64,000 bases of DNA from Gluconobacter morbifer G707 (GCF_000234355.1 NZ_AGQV01000001.1:558001-622000); one strand, 5' to 3'. Counted from the first letter of the stretch, positions 33,130-42,288 are shown. Notes: a model not told the origin generated them from the letters alone. Translations and numbers: made by a program.

Positions 33130-33546
33130 TCAGAAGATTTCCTTGATGAGATCGTTTCCGATGCTGAAACCCGCTCCGGCTTCAACGGAGCGTGCAAATC
33201 CGGAATTCAGGATGTTGTTGACGAAATTGTCGGACTGCTGCTGTGGTTCGACGGCCTGAACGGGCGGGCGGGCCTCGTAAGGGGCGGGTGTATAGTTCTG
33301 GGGCTGTGGGGTCTGGGCGTTGGCCAGCGCGGCGTGAAGCTGCTGGAGGAGATTGGTGACTTCCTGCTGTTCCGCCTGGAAGGAGAGGGCCAGTTCGCGA
33401 AGATCCAGCGACCACTCACGGGCCTGCATGTCTCCGCCCTGCGCTGCGGCCTGCATTTTGGTACCCAGAGCCTGAAGAGCCTGTGCGGATTGCTGGGCCT
33501 GCTGCTGAAGCTGGTTGTATGTCTGCTCGATCGTCTGAACGTCCAT
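33130..33546 (-). CDS. Gln-rich coiled-coil protein of unknown function
   Basis: The 138-residue product starts with a Gln-rich helical region (IEQTYNQLQQQAQQSAQAL...) that looks like a coiled coil to about residue 75, continues with a Pro/Gln linker (QTPQPQNYTPAPYEARPPV) and ends in the hydrophobic motif AGFSIGNDLIKEIF. GAAGGA lies about ten bases before the ATG. No signal peptide or membrane helix. I do not recognise the family; the length of the frame, ribosome site and ordered composition support a real gene. It is divergent from uvrB. Confidence 0.7.
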   Translation of the reverse strand: MDVQTIEQTYNQLQQQAQQSAQALQALGTKMQAAAQGGDMQAREWSLDLRELALSFQAEQQEVTNLLQQLHAALANAQTPQPQNYTPAPYEARPPVQAVEPQQQSDNFVNNILNSGFARSVEAGAGFSIGNDLIKEIF

Positions 33547-33704
33547 GACGGCTGATCCTTCAAAGATGCGTCAGAAGTGATAGCGCTGGTGGACGAGTCT
33601 CTCCACCCTTTTGGCAATGGATTGTCACAAAGATACTGAACCGGAACGCTCGCGGACCGTAGAGCCCACTTGCCGTATCGTTTCCTCTTTCCCACCTTGG
33701 ACCC

Positions 33705-35912
33705 ATGGCCAGAAAACCTTCCGCTCTCCGCAATGCCGATGCCATGCCTCTGACGGCATTCATCCCCGAAAAGCAGCCTCCTAAACCCAAGACACGGAAA
33801 TTCGTCGTCAAATCCGACTATGAACCCGCTGGCGATCAGCCCACGGCGATCGCCGAACTGGTGGAAGGCGTGGAAAACGGGGAGCGCAATCAGGTTCTTC
33901 TGGGTGTGACCGGGTCGGGCAAGACCTTCAGTATGGCGAAGGTCATCGAGAAGACCCAGAAACCGACGCTGATCCTTGCGCCGAACAAGACGCTGGCCGC
34001 TCAGCTCTATGGGGAGATGAAGCAGTTCTTTCCGGATAATGCGGTCGAGTATTTCGTCTCGTACTATGATTACTACCAGCCGGAGGCCTACGTTCCGCGC
34101 TCGGACACGTATATCGAGAAAGACAGCCAGATCAACGAGCAGATCGACCGGATGCGCCATGCCGCCACCCAGGCGCTGCTGGAGCGTAACGATGTCATCA
34201 TCGTCGCATCCGTCTCCTGCATCTACGGTATCGGTTCGGTCGAGACCTATTCGAAAATGGTCGTGCGACTCGAAGTGGGCGGTACGATCGACCGGGAAAA
34301 ACTGATCAAGGCGCTGGTCGAACTCCAGTACCGCCGCAACGATGCCGCTTTCGAGCGCGGGACGTTTCGTGTCCGCGGTGAGCAGATCGATATTTTTCCG
34401 GTCCAGAATGAAGACCGTGCCTGGCGTGTGTCCCTGTTCGGGGATGAGATTGATCAGATCATCGAGTTTGATCCCCTGACGGGGAACAAGACGGCGGATC
34501 TGGCGGAAATCAGCGTTTACGCCAATTCCCACTACGTCACGCCGCGGCCGACGCTCAATCAGGCGATGATCGGGATCAAGAACGAGCTGCGCGGGCGGTT
34601 GACGGAGTTTACCGAAGAGGGGAAGCTACTGGAGGCCGAGCGTCTGTCACAGCGGACAACTTTCGATCTCGAGATGATCGAGACGACCGGTGCGTGCAAG
34701 GGGATTGAGAACTATTCCCGCTATCTCTCCGGGCGTGGTCCCGGTGATCCGCCGCCAACCCTGTTTGAATATCTTCCCGAAGATGCGCTGCTGATCGTGG
34801 ATGAAAGTCACGTCACAGTGCCTCAGATCGGCGGCATGGAACGTGGGGACAGGGCGCGGAAAAGCGTGCTGTCGGATTATGGTTTCCGCCTTCCGTCCTG
34901 CATTGACAACCGTCCGCTGGCTTTCGGGGAGTGGAATGCCTTTCGCCCGCAGTCCATTTTCGTCTCCGCGACGCCGGGGCCGTGGGAAATGGAGCAGACA
35001 GGGGGTGTCTTTGCTGAACAGATCATCCGTCCGACCGGACTGATCGACCCTGTTACCATCGTCAAGCCTGTGGAAGGGCAGGTGGATGATCTATTGCATG
35101 AGGCACGCGAAACCATTGCCCAGGGCGGGCGCGTCCTTGTCACGACGCTGACCAAGCGTATGGCGGAAGATCTGACGGAATATCTCGGGGAAGCCGGGAT
35201 CAAGGTCCGGTACCTGCATTCGGACGTGGATACGCTGGAGCGTATCGAGATCATCCGTGACCTGCGTCTGGGCGCGTTCGATGTGCTGGTGGGTATCAAC
35301 CTGCTGCGCGAGGGGCTCGACATTCCCGAATGTGCGCTCGTCGCCATTCTGGATGCGGACAAGGAAGGTTTTCTCCGTTCCCGAACTTCCCTGATCCAGA
35401 CAATTGGTCGTGCGGCCCGTAACATTGAAGGGCGTGTTCTGTTGTATGCCGACAAGATGACGGACAGTCTGAACTTCGCCATCGAGGAAACGGCCCGCCG
35501 CCGCGCCCGCCAGATGGAATGGAATACGGAGCACGGCATTACGCCGCAGACCGTCCGCTCGAAGATCGGCGATGCGCTGTCTTCCATCTTCGAGCAGGAT
35601 TACGTCACCGTTACGCCCGACGCGGCTGGGGACACCGAAGAATTCGTGGGCAAGTCGCTGCCTGTCACGATTGGCGAACTTGAAAAACGGATGCGGGATG
35701 CTGCCGCCAATCTGGATTTCGAGCAGGCTGCCAGGCTGCGCGATGAAATTCGCCGCCTTGAAGCCATCGATATGGGGCTGGAGCCACCTCCTGTTGCCAC
35801 TTCGGTCGCAGGTAGGCCGGGAGCCGGCCGGAAGTCCAAAACCCCGACGCCTCTTGGTCCGGGTGGTGGCGGTTATGATCCGGCGAAGAAAAAGCGCGGC
35901 CGGGGACGCTGA
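33705..35912 (+). CDS. uvrB: Excinuclease ABC subunit UvrB
   Basis: UvrB is the damage-verifying helicase-like component of nucleotide excision repair. The 735-residue protein has Walker A GVTGSGKT (67-74), the beta-hairpin region [24 protein letters not shown] box ([16 protein letters not shown]), the helicase VI region QTIGRAARN and a C-terminal UVR domain ([21 protein letters not shown]) that contacts UvrC. About 45 extra residues with a basic Gly/Lys end follow the UVR domain. The N-terminal 25 residues are also an extension. Monocistronic by spacing. Confidence 0.97.
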   Translation: MARKPSALRNADAMPLTAFIPEKQPPKPKTRKFVVKSDYEPAGDQPTAIAELVEGVENGERNQVLLGVTGSGKTFSMAKVIEKTQKPTLILAPNKTLAAQLYGEMKQFFPDNAVEYFVSYYDYYQPEAYVPRSDTYIEKDSQINEQIDRMRHAATQALLERNDVIIVASVSCIYGIGSVETYSKMVVRLEVGGTIDREKLIKALVELQYRRNDAAFERGTFRVRGEQIDIFPVQNEDRAWRVSLFGDEIDQIIEFDPLTGNKTADLAEISVYANSHYVTPRPTLNQAMIGIKNELRGRLTEFTEEGKLLEAERLSQRTTFDLEMIETTGACKGIENYSRYLSGRGPGDPPPTLFEYLPEDALLIVDESHVTVPQIGGMERGDRARKSVLSDYGFRLPSCIDNRPLAFGEWNAFRPQSIFVSATPGPWEMEQTGGVFAEQIIRPTGLIDPVTIVKPVEGQVDDLLHEARETIAQGGRVLVTTLTKRMAEDLTEYLGEAGIKVRYLHSDVDTLERIEIIRDLRLGAFDVLVGINLLREGLDIPECALVAILDADKEGFLRSRTSLIQTIGRAARNIEGRVLLYADKMTDSLNFAIEETARRRARQMEWNTEHGITPQTVRSKIGDALSSIFEQDYVTVTPDAAGDTEEFVGKSLPVTIGELEKRMRDAAANLDFEQAARLRDEIRRLEAIDMGLEPPPVATSVAGRPGAGRKSKTPTPLGPGGGGYDPAKKKRGRGR

Positions 35913-36005
35913 CCGTGTCACGCCGCAGGACTGGCTGCGGCATTCATGGTAGCAGGACGATCTTTGCGTCCGCGGACGGGACATGTTTCAGGATCAGGAG
36001 CCACG

Positions 36006-36515
36006 ATGTCTGAAAAGACACCGCTTTCCCACTATCTCTCTCCACGTGGTGCGGAGGTTATGCGCGCCGAACTGAAAGAACTAGCCCAGAAGGAACGTCC
36101 CCGTATCGTCGAGATCGTCTCATGGGCGGCGGGAAACGGTGACCGGTCTGAAAACGCGGATTACCAGTACGGCAAGCGGCGCCTGCGCGAAATCGACAGG
36201 CGGCTGCGTTTCCTGTCCAAACGGCTTGAAAAGGCGGTGATCGTCAATCCCGCCGACCAGACCACGCGGGACCGGGTCTTTTTTGGCGCTACTGTCACGT
36301 ATGTCGATGAAGATGACGTCGAACACACCGTGACAATCCTCGGGGTGGACGAATCCGATCTGGCGCGTGGGGAGGTCAGCCTTGTCTCACCCATCGCCCG
36401 TGCGCTGATGCGTACGCGAGTCGGAGATGTTGCAATGCTTCAAACCCCGCGTGGTCCGGTCGAGATCGAAATCCTGAAAATATCCTATCCTGCCAGGGGT
36501 TCCGATGCAGACTGA
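36006..36515 (+). CDS. greB: Transcription elongation factor GreB
   Basis: GreB binds the secondary channel of RNA polymerase and stimulates cleavage of backtracked RNA. The 169-residue protein starts with the coiled-coil domain and has the loop GNGDRSENADYQYGKRRLREIDRR (here the tip acidic residues D and E are present), then the FKBP-like C-terminal domain. The length and the basic patch fit GreB rather than GreA. AGGAG at 35996-36000 sets the ATG at 36006. It overlaps the nudix gene by 11 bases. Confidence 0.93.
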   Translation: MSEKTPLSHYLSPRGAEVMRAELKELAQKERPRIVEIVSWAAGNGDRSENADYQYGKRRLREIDRRLRFLSKRLEKAVIVNPADQTTRDRVFFGATVTYVDEDDVEHTVTILGVDESDLARGEVSLVSPIARALMRTRVGDVAMLQTPRGPVEIEILKISYPARGSDAD

Positions 36516-36930
36516 ACCGCGCATTGGATGTGGCGCGGCCATTCTGGTGGATGGCCGTCTGCTTCTGATCCGGCGGAAACGGGATCCCGAGGCCGGATGC
36601 TGGGGGCTTCCGGGAGGGAAGGTGGATCTTTTCGAACCCGTTCGGGCTGCCGTAGAGCGGGAAGTCATGGAAGAGACGGGTCTGCGGGTCAGCGCCTCGG
36701 ACCTGTTATGTGTGATTGATCAGATTGACCGCGATGCCGGAACCCACTGGATCGCGCCTGTCTGGCTCGTGGTGCGTCCGGAGGGCACGGCGCGTCTGAT
36801 GGAGCCGGAGAAGCACGGCGCGTTTGGCTGGTTCGCGCTGGATGCCCTGCCTGGGCCCCTGACCGCTGCTGCGGTGCAGGCCATTAGTGCGCTTCGTGCG
36901 CGCGGTTCGGGAAAGACCGCTTCCACCTGA
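36505..36930 (+). CDS. NUDIX hydrolase (MutT-like)
   Basis: A 141-residue NUDIX enzyme with a complete nudix box: G38-x5-E44-x7-R52-E53-V-x-E56-E57-x-G59-L60 (within GGKVDLFEPVRAAVEREVME). These enzymes hydrolyse nucleoside diphosphates linked to another moiety; the architecture (short, ADP-ribose/CTP type) does not fix the substrate. The start is inside the end of greB, suggesting translational coupling. gshB follows after 78 bases. Confidence 0.9.
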   Translation: MQTEPRIGCGAAILVDGRLLLIRRKRDPEAGCWGLPGGKVDLFEPVRAAVEREVMEETGLRVSASDLLCVIDQIDRDAGTHWIAPVWLVVRPEGTARLMEPEKHGAFGWFALDALPGPLTAAAVQAISALRARGSGKTAST

Positions 36931-37008
36931 AGCGGAACGGCGCCGGCTTTGAAAAAAGAGTTCTGCCCGCTACAGCTTACGAACGCTTTTTTTACGGAGT
37001 TTTCCTTC

Positions 37009-37986
37009 ATGTCCCGCTTGCTCCGGGTTGCCGTACAGATGGACCCGCTCGAACAGGTCAACATCGACGCCGACTCCACTTTTGCCCTCATGCTCGAAGC
37101 CCAGAGCCGGGGATATGAACTCTGGGTCTATCCGGTCACGTCCCTCAGTCTGGTGGAAGGGCAGGGACGCGGTGGTCGTGTTCAGGCCCGTGCACGGCGT
37201 GTGGATGTCCGGCGGCAGAAAGGCGATCACGCCCTGTTCGGAGACGAGCAGATGCTGGATCTGGGTGAAACGGATGTCATCCTGATGCGTCAGGATCCTC
37301 CCTTTGACATGGGGTACATCACTGCCACGCATATGCTCGAACATATTCATGGCGTGGGAGAGGGGCTTTCCCTTGTGGTGAATGATCCGGTCGCAGTTCG
37401 CAATGCGCCCGAAAAGCTGCTCGTGACGCATTTTCCGCATCTGATGCCACCGACTCTCATCACCTGGGATCCGCGCGAAATCACGGCTTTCCGTGAAAAG
37501 TACGAGGATATCATCGTCAAGCCGCTCTATGGCAATGGCGGTGCGGGCATCTTCCGAATCAAGCCGGGAGACGAAAATCTGGGGGCTCTGCTGGAGATGC
37601 ATTTCGCACGTTCCCGTGAGCCGCTGATGATCCAGCGCTATGAACCGGCGGTCCGGCAGGGTGACAAACGGATCATTCTCGTGGATGGAAAACCCATTGG
37701 CGGGATCAACCGTGTTCCCGCTACGGGAGAGGCGCGGTCCAACATGCATGTCGGAGGACGTGCCGAACGCGCAGCCCTGACGGACAGGGATCTCGAGATC
37801 TGCGCGGCAATCGGCCCCTATCTGCGGGAACATGGCCTGATTTTCACCGGGATCGACGTTATCGGAGACTGGCTGACCGAGATCAACGTCACTTCTCCGA
37901 CGGGCCTGCAGGAGCTGGATCGCTTTGAAGGAATCAACAGCGCGGCGCTGATCTGGGATGCCATCGAGGCACGTCTGGCCTCCTGA
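37009..37986 (+). CDS. gshB: Glutathione synthetase
   Basis: GshB joins glycine to gamma-glutamylcysteine with ATP. The 325-residue protein is the proteobacterial ATP-grasp form: [22 protein letters not shown] at the N-terminus, [16 protein letters not shown] near 96, the [14 protein letters not shown] glycine-rich ATP loop, and the C-terminal [16 protein letters not shown] use the ATG at 37009 (CGGAG about eight bases upstream); the ATG at 36949 would add 20 residues of no similarity. Its end is six bases from a convergent small gene. Confidence 0.96.
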   Translation: MSRLLRVAVQMDPLEQVNIDADSTFALMLEAQSRGYELWVYPVTSLSLVEGQGRGGRVQARARRVDVRRQKGDHALFGDEQMLDLGETDVILMRQDPPFDMGYITATHMLEHIHGVGEGLSLVVNDPVAVRNAPEKLLVTHFPHLMPPTLITWDPREITAFREKYEDIIVKPLYGNGGAGIFRIKPGDENLGALLEMHFARSREPLMIQRYEPAVRQGDKRIILVDGKPIGGINRVPATGEARSNMHVGGRAERAALTDRDLEICAAIGPYLREHGLIFTGIDVIGDWLTEINVTSPTGLQELDRFEGINSAALIWDAIEARLAS

Positions 37987-37991
37987 GAAAG

Positions 37992-38189
37992 CTATTTCTG
38001 CCCGTTTTCCTGTGGCTTTTCGTAACTGAAGGGGAGAGAGACCTCTAATATTTCTCCCTCTGTGTTTTCAACGGGTTTGTCACGACCGAAGCGGTTCGCA
38101 AACCAGTCCGAAATCTGCTCGCGGAAAAAGATGCAGTAAACGGTTGGCCAGACGATGATACAGAGCAGGATCAGGAAATAATTCAGCAT
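37992..38189 (-). CDS. Small single-pass membrane protein
   Basis: Starting at the ATG 38189, which has GGAAGGAG about six bases upstream, the frame gives 65 residues: MLNYFLILLCIIVWPTVYCIF forms one membrane helix, followed by a cytoplasmic, mostly charged tail ending KPQENGQK. A longer frame to 38405 exists but lacks a ribosome site. I do not recognise the family. Convergent with gshB (six-base gap), divergent from pmtA. Confidence 0.65.
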   Translation of the reverse strand: MLNYFLILLCIIVWPTVYCIFFREQISDWFANRFGRDKPVENTEGEILEVSLPFSYEKPQENGQK

Positions 38190-38355
38190 GAGAGCTCCTT
38201 CCTGAGCGGCGTGTGGATCAGGATGTGAACCGCTCATCTGCATGGTGTGTCTTGCCAGATGCCTGTCCGGAAGGGCAAGAAGGACCCAGCTGAACAGGTT
38301 TCGGACATGCTTTCTCACTTTTGGTGAAAAGCTGACACAGAAGGTCCTATATTCT

Positions 38356-39036
38356 ATGTCCTCCACTCTCTCCCCGCGTTCTGCACTGGACGCGGAGGCC
38401 GTCAAAACGGCCTATCGCCGATGGGCGCGTGTTTATGATACGGTTTTCGGCGGAATTTCCGGTTACGGGCGCAAGCGTGCCGTCGCCGCCGTCAACGCCC
38501 TGCCCGGGGAGAAAGTACTGGAAGTCGGCGTCGGGACGGGCCTTGCCCTGCCAGCCTATTCCAAAAACAAACGCATCACGGGCATTGATCTTTCCGAGGA
38601 CATGCTCGAACGCGCCCGTCTGCGTGTTCTTCAGGATCATCTGACGAATGTCGATGACCTGCTGGAAATGGACGCTGAAGCGACCACGTTCGCTGATGAC
38701 AGCTTCGATATCGCGGTTGCGATGTTCGTTGCATCCGTCGTCCCGCATCCGGACCGTCTTCTGGCGGAACTCAAGCGCGTCGTGCGTCCGGGTGGTCATA
38801 TCCTGTTCGTGAACCACTTCCTGGCCACTGGTGGTCTGCGTCTGACGGTCGAACGGGGCATGGCGCGCGCTTCCCGCTCGCTGGGCTGGCATCCGGACTT
38901 CGCCATCGAGTCTCTGCTGCCGCCGGAAGACCTGCGCCGGGCGACCCTGACCCCTGTTCCACCTGCCGGACTGTTTACACTCGTGACATTGCCGCAATGC
39001 GAGAGTAAAAGCGACGCAGCAGCCCTGGTCGCCTGA
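38356..39036 (+). CDS. pmtA: Phosphatidylethanolamine N-methyltransferase (PmtA type)
   Basis: A 226-residue SAM-dependent methyltransferase (Rhodobacter PmtA-like) that methylates phosphatidylethanolamine towards phosphatidylcholine. SAM motif I is VLEVGVGTGLALPAY, motif II region VDDLLEMDAEA, and the post-motif FDIAVAMFVASVVPHP and VVRPGGHILFVNHF are present. The assignment to PmtA comes from the YRRWARVYDTVFGG start and overall length; it might also be a related class I methyltransferase. It lies 84 bases before the oxidase-like gene. Acetic acid bacteria make phosphatidylcholine, which supports the call. Confidence 0.85.
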   Translation: MSSTLSPRSALDAEAVKTAYRRWARVYDTVFGGISGYGRKRAVAAVNALPGEKVLEVGVGTGLALPAYSKNKRITGIDLSEDMLERARLRVLQDHLTNVDDLLEMDAEATTFADDSFDIAVAMFVASVVPHPDRLLAELKRVVRPGGHILFVNHFLATGGLRLTVERGMARASRSLGWHPDFAIESLLPPEDLRRATLTPVPPAGLFTLVTLPQCESKSDAAALVA

Positions 39037-39120
39037 TCGGCGTATGGTTCCGGTTCTGCCGGCGCCGAGTATTCCGACGCTCGCTGCGGTATTCCTTGGC
39101 AAGGGACCGAATACGCGATC

Positions 39121-40293
39121 ATGATACCTCAGGCCTACGACTCCAGTTCTTCTCTTTCCAGCCGTCGTTTGGGAACGTCCTTCATTCTTCTGGCACTTTT
39201 CGCCGGACTGCTGGGAGGAGCACTGGCCCTTCCGGTACTTCAGGTTCATCCAACGGCTGGTCAGACGCTGTGTCACGGGATCCTGATGACGTTCTTCGTG
39301 GTCTGTCCCGCAGCACTGGGCGGGTTCGGGCAATGGCTTCTGCCAGAGGAACTGGGAACCTCCCGAAGTGTCCTGCCGGGCGCGACCCTTGCAGGATTTG
39401 GGTTCCTCTCCGCAGGGATTGTTCTGCTTCCCGTCATGCCGCTGGCTGCACTGCTTCTCTGGGCTCTTGGTAGCCTGTCCGTCGCAACGGATGTCATCAC
39501 CACCTGTCTGGAAGGGCGGACAGTCCGCTTCCGCGGGATGTCCCCGCTGGCTTGGTCTCTTCTCGCTACGGCGTCTGGTGTGGTGGTGATCGCGCCGGTT
39601 CTGGCTGCTATCGTAACGCGCGTGTTCTGGACCGGTTCCCGTACCGTTACTCCGGAAACCCTGGTGCAGATGCTGCATCTGCCCGAGACGGCCCTGATGC
39701 TGACGCCGGCTCTCGGACTGATCACATATCTGCTGCCCCAGAAGGCAGGACAGTCCGCCTGCTGGAAAGTCGCTCCCTATGTCTTTGCAGTCACCGGGGT
39801 GCTGGGGCCGCTGGTCTGGGTGAACAGCTTTTTTGGTAATGTGCCGGCACCGGTTGTCCATAACCTTCTTCTGCTCAGCCAGATCGTGCCATCCGTTCTT
39901 CTGATTGGTGCCCTGTGCCGTGATGTCTGGACACAGCATCGCGAACTGGACGGAACGGCGTTCTGGGCGCTGGGCAGTCTCGTCCTGTTCACCGCAGGCT
40001 GGCTGTCGGACGTCATGCCCGGACATGTCATTGATCATTCCGCTGCTGCTTTCGGCGGGGTTATGGCGATCTGCGGAGGCTTTTATGCCTGGCTCCAGGC
40101 CCAGTTGCCGAATCGCGTTCCCGGGGCTCTTATCCGTGGCCATGCTCTCCTGACCGTGGTGGGCGCCATCTGCTCGGTGCTGCCGCAGTTCATGGTGGTG
40201 GGCGATGCCGTGATGGGGCTTAGTCTGATGACATTCGGGCTTCTTGGGCTTTTCCTGATCAGGGAGACCGGTCGCAACCGGGTATCCGCATGA
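39121..40293 (+). CDS. Degenerate heme-copper oxidase subunit I-like membrane protein
   Basis: The 390-residue protein has about twelve hydrophobic helices and aligns by eye along most of CtaD despite being about 140 residues shorter. LGTSFILLALFAGLLGGAL matches helix I; LCHGILMTFFVVCPAALGGFGQW matches helix II with low-spin heme ligand His52; LPETALMLTPALGLITYLL replaces HPEVYILILPGFGIISH of helix VI; PYVFAVTGVLGPLVWVNSFFG has Asn-Ser where helix VII has the His-His CuB pair; VIDHSAAAFGGVMAICGGFYAW matches helix X, keeping the second low-spin ligand (His306) but with Ile304 at the high-spin position. So oxygen reduction is not expected. It overlaps ctaB by four bases and is intact, hence probably selected for another role. 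Confidence 0.85.
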   Translation: MIPQAYDSSSSLSSRRLGTSFILLALFAGLLGGALALPVLQVHPTAGQTLCHGILMTFFVVCPAALGGFGQWLLPEELGTSRSVLPGATLAGFGFLSAGIVLLPVMPLAALLLWALGSLSVATDVITTCLEGRTVRFRGMSPLAWSLLATASGVVVIAPVLAAIVTRVFWTGSRTVTPETLVQMLHLPETALMLTPALGLITYLLPQKAGQSACWKVAPYVFAVTGVLGPLVWVNSFFGNVPAPVVHNLLLLSQIVPSVLLIGALCRDVWTQHRELDGTAFWALGSLVLFTAGWLSDVMPGHVIDHSAAAFGGVMAICGGFYAWLQAQLPNRVPGALIRGHALLTVVGAICSVLPQFMVVGDAVMGLSLMTFGLLGLFLIRETGRNRVSA

Positions 40294-41240
40294 GCAAAGC
40301 TGTAACGCCCCTGAACCCTCAGGGGATTTTTTCTGTTCCGGGTCATAATGGTGATCCGTCCCTGCGGGAGTGGCTGGCGCTCCTGAAGCCGAGGGTGATT
40401 TCCCTCGTTGTCTTCACGGGAGCCGCTGGCATGGCCGTCGCGCCCCGCTGGCCGTCCATCCCGGTGGGGCTGGTGACCATTCTGTGCATCTGCATCGGGG
40501 CAGGGGCGGCTGGCGCCATCAATATGTGGTATGACCGCGACATTGATGCGGTCATGCGTCGTACCAATGTTCGCCCCATTCCGGATGGGCGGATGCCGGA
40601 GCAGAGCGCGCTGGTTTATGGCGTGGTGCTGTCCGTCATGTCCGTGCTGGTCCTGTGGGTTGCCACAAACGCCCTGGCAGCCGGGATTCTGGCGTTTTCG
40701 ATTTTCTTTTACAGCGTCATCTACACGATGTGGCTCAAGCGCAGTACGCCGCAGAACATCGTGATCGGCGGGGCGGCGGGGGCTTTTCCGCCCATGATCG
40801 GCTGGGCTGCCTCCATGGATTCCATGGCCATCCTGCCTGTGGCGATGTTTGCCATCGTTTTCCTGTGGACGCCGCCGCATTTCTGGTCCCTGTCCCTGTA
40901 TGCCTGCAAGGATTACGACAAGGCGGGCATCCCCATGCTGCCGGTTGTTCGTGGTGCGCGGCATACGCGCTGGCAGATCCTGATCTACACCTTCATCCTG
41001 ACGGCTGTTTCGCTGGTGCCGTCCTTTGTCCATGAATGCGGCATGACCTATACGGTCGTGACCAGTCTTCTGGATCTTGGCTTCATTCTCTGTGCTGTCC
41101 GCGTCCTGATGGACAAGCAGGACGCCAATGGCGTCAGCCTGACGAAGGACAAGCCGGCGCGTTTCGCTTTCCGCTACTCGCTGGCCTATCTTTTCCTGCT
41201 GTTCTGTGGACTGCTCGTTGACCGGGTGCTTCTGGCATGA
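40290..41240 (+). CDS. ctaB: Protoheme IX farnesyltransferase (heme O synthase)
   Basis: CtaB (CyoE/Cox10) adds a farnesyl group to heme b to make heme O, needed by bo3-type and aa3-type oxidases. The 316-residue UbiA-family protein shows AGAAGAINMWYDRDIDAVMRRTN-type allylic diphosphate motif (N-x3-D-x-x-x-D: NMWYDRDID near 81-90), the YTMWLKRSTPQNIVIGGAAGA loop and the second aspartate-containing loop YACKDYDKAGIPMLPV. It starts four bases inside the oxidase-like gene, and the coxF-like mini gene starts four bases before its end, so all three are coupled. Confidence 0.95.
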   Translation: MSKAVTPLNPQGIFSVPGHNGDPSLREWLALLKPRVISLVVFTGAAGMAVAPRWPSIPVGLVTILCICIGAGAAGAINMWYDRDIDAVMRRTNVRPIPDGRMPEQSALVYGVVLSVMSVLVLWVATNALAAGILAFSIFFYSVIYTMWLKRSTPQNIVIGGAAGAFPPMIGWAASMDSMAILPVAMFAIVFLWTPPHFWSLSLYACKDYDKAGIPMLPVVRGARHTRWQILIYTFILTAVSLVPSFVHECGMTYTVVTSLLDLGFILCAVRVLMDKQDANGVSLTKDKPARFAFRYSLAYLFLLFCGLLVDRVLLA

Positions 41241-41347
41241 AAACCGATCCTGCAACCTTCCGCCGGCAAAGCCGGATTGTCGGCATTGTCGGCGGTGTCA
41301 TTCTTCTGGCAGTCGTCTTTTATATGGTTGCGCTTGTCAGACTCTGA
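41237..41347 (+). CDS. CoxF-like short membrane peptide
   Basis: An ATG overlapping the ctaB stop (ATGA) opens a 36-residue frame: MKTDPATFRRQSRIVG then a single helix GIVGGVILLAVVFYMVALV ending VRL. A short Arg-rich head plus one helix is the form of the CoxF/CtaF protein that follows ctaB in alphaproteobacterial cytochrome c oxidase operons. Its role there is unclear. The overlap, position and composition make a real gene likely; it is too short for many gene finders. It ends just before a strong inverted repeat. Confidence 0.75.
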   Translation: MKTDPATFRRQSRIVGIVGGVILLAVVFYMVALVRL

Positions 41348-41360
41348 CGGGCGCATCTGT

Positions 41361-41392
41361 CCTTTCAGCCAGCCTGCTGGATGGCTGAAAGG
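41361..41392. terminator. 11-bp perfect inverted repeat between convergent genes
   Basis: CCTTTCAGCCA (41361-41371) and TGGCTGAAAGG (41382-41392) are perfect inverted repeats with a 10-base loop. The hairpin includes the stop codon and last codons of the Tim44-like gene and follows coxF by 13 bases. There is no T-run, so it is either a Rho-assisted end or an mRNA-protecting stem for both units. Confidence 0.5.
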
Positions 41393-42288
41393 ATCCAGTT
41401 GCCGCGACCATCGGCCCGGACGAACGTCCAGAGCTCCGTCACGGTGACGGGCTGGGTGGAACTGCCGTCAATCACGTTTCCGAACGAATCGGTCGTTACG
41501 TCCGTCATCGAGTATCGCATTGCGACCGTGGCGTAGGTCAGGTTGCCCTCGCGCCATGCCTCGGACAGGTCTCCGCGCAGGAACTGGATATTGGACACGA
41601 TGTTGCGTGCGCCACGGCTGGCAAGGTCCGAAAGCTGCTCACTGAAATAGCTGGCCATTTCCGGTGTCACCATCGTGGTGATGGCGCGCATGTTCTGCGC
41701 GCTCCAGGCTGCCTGGATATCCAGCAGAAGCTTCTGGAAGCTCCGGTAGTCCTCGTTTGTCAGGGTAACCGGCACGCTGTTGCCTCCAGCCGGACGGGCC
41801 GTTCCGGGCATGGCCATGCCGCTGCCCAGACCACCGGACATGCGGCGCTGGCCGAACATCCGCAGCAGGAACACGATCAGTGCGCCGATGATCAGAACCT
41901 GAAGCAAGAAGCCGAACAGGGACGTAAAGCCGGTCATTCCGCCAAACATGCCATGTCCGCTCAACAGGCCGAACAGTCCTGCACCCAGAAGACCGCCCGC
42001 AAAGCCGGTCATGAAAGGATGCCGGTTGGCGTAACCGGGCCCATAGGGCGGTCGTGCTCCATAGCCGGGCATGGGGCGTGGCGCCGCGGGAGCGAACTCC
42101 TGACGCGGTGTCATTGTCCGGTCCATGGGGCGGGCCCAGCCGGGTGTGAGAGAGGTCCGGGGCGGGGCGCTCCACGTATGGGAGCCACGGCTTCCCATGG
42201 AACCACCGCCGCCGGGGCGGGCGTCAGCGGTTCCCAGAACGCAGAGCAGCGCCAGGGCGAGGGGGAAAAGGCGGTTCTTACGCATCAA
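41365..42288 (-). CDS. Tim44-like domain protein
   Basis: The 307-residue precursor has a signal peptide (about 5-23), a Gly/Pro/Arg/Ser-rich region to about 95, two hydrophobic helices (GFAGGLLGAGLFGLLSG about 95-111, and FGFLLQVLIIGALIVFLLRMFG about 124-146) and a C-terminal Tim44-like domain (TNEDYRSFQKLLLDIQAAWSAQN to the end, about 175-305) with the alternating strand pattern of the family. In bacteria such proteins lie in or at the inner membrane; their role is unknown, whereas mitochondrial Tim44 tethers Hsp70 at the import pore. It overlaps the PmbA gene by four bases. Confidence 0.85.
   Translation of the reverse strand: MMRKNRLFPLALALLCVLGTADARPGGGGSMGSRGSHTWSAPPRTSLTPGWARPMDRTMTPRQEFAPAAPRPMPGYGARPPYGPGYANRHPFMTGFAGGLLGAGLFGLLSGHGMFGGMTGFTSLFGFLLQVLIIGALIVFLLRMFGQRRMSGGLGSGMAMPGTARPAGGNSVPVTLTNEDYRSFQKLLLDIQAAWSAQNMRAITTMVTPEMASYFSEQLSDLASRGARNIVSNIQFLRGDLSEAWREGNLTYATVAMRYSMTDVTTDSFGNVIDGSSTQPVTVTELWTFVRADGRGNWILSAIQQAG

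Noticed and set aside
38347-40143. 598-codon minus-strand frame across pmtA and the oxidase-like gene
   Set aside because: Gln/Arg/His-rich shadow; both plus-strand genes have clear families.
39121-40293. Calling this gene a functional cytochrome c oxidase subunit I
   Set aside because: CuB, high-spin heme and tyrosine positions are lost, so oxidase activity is not supported.
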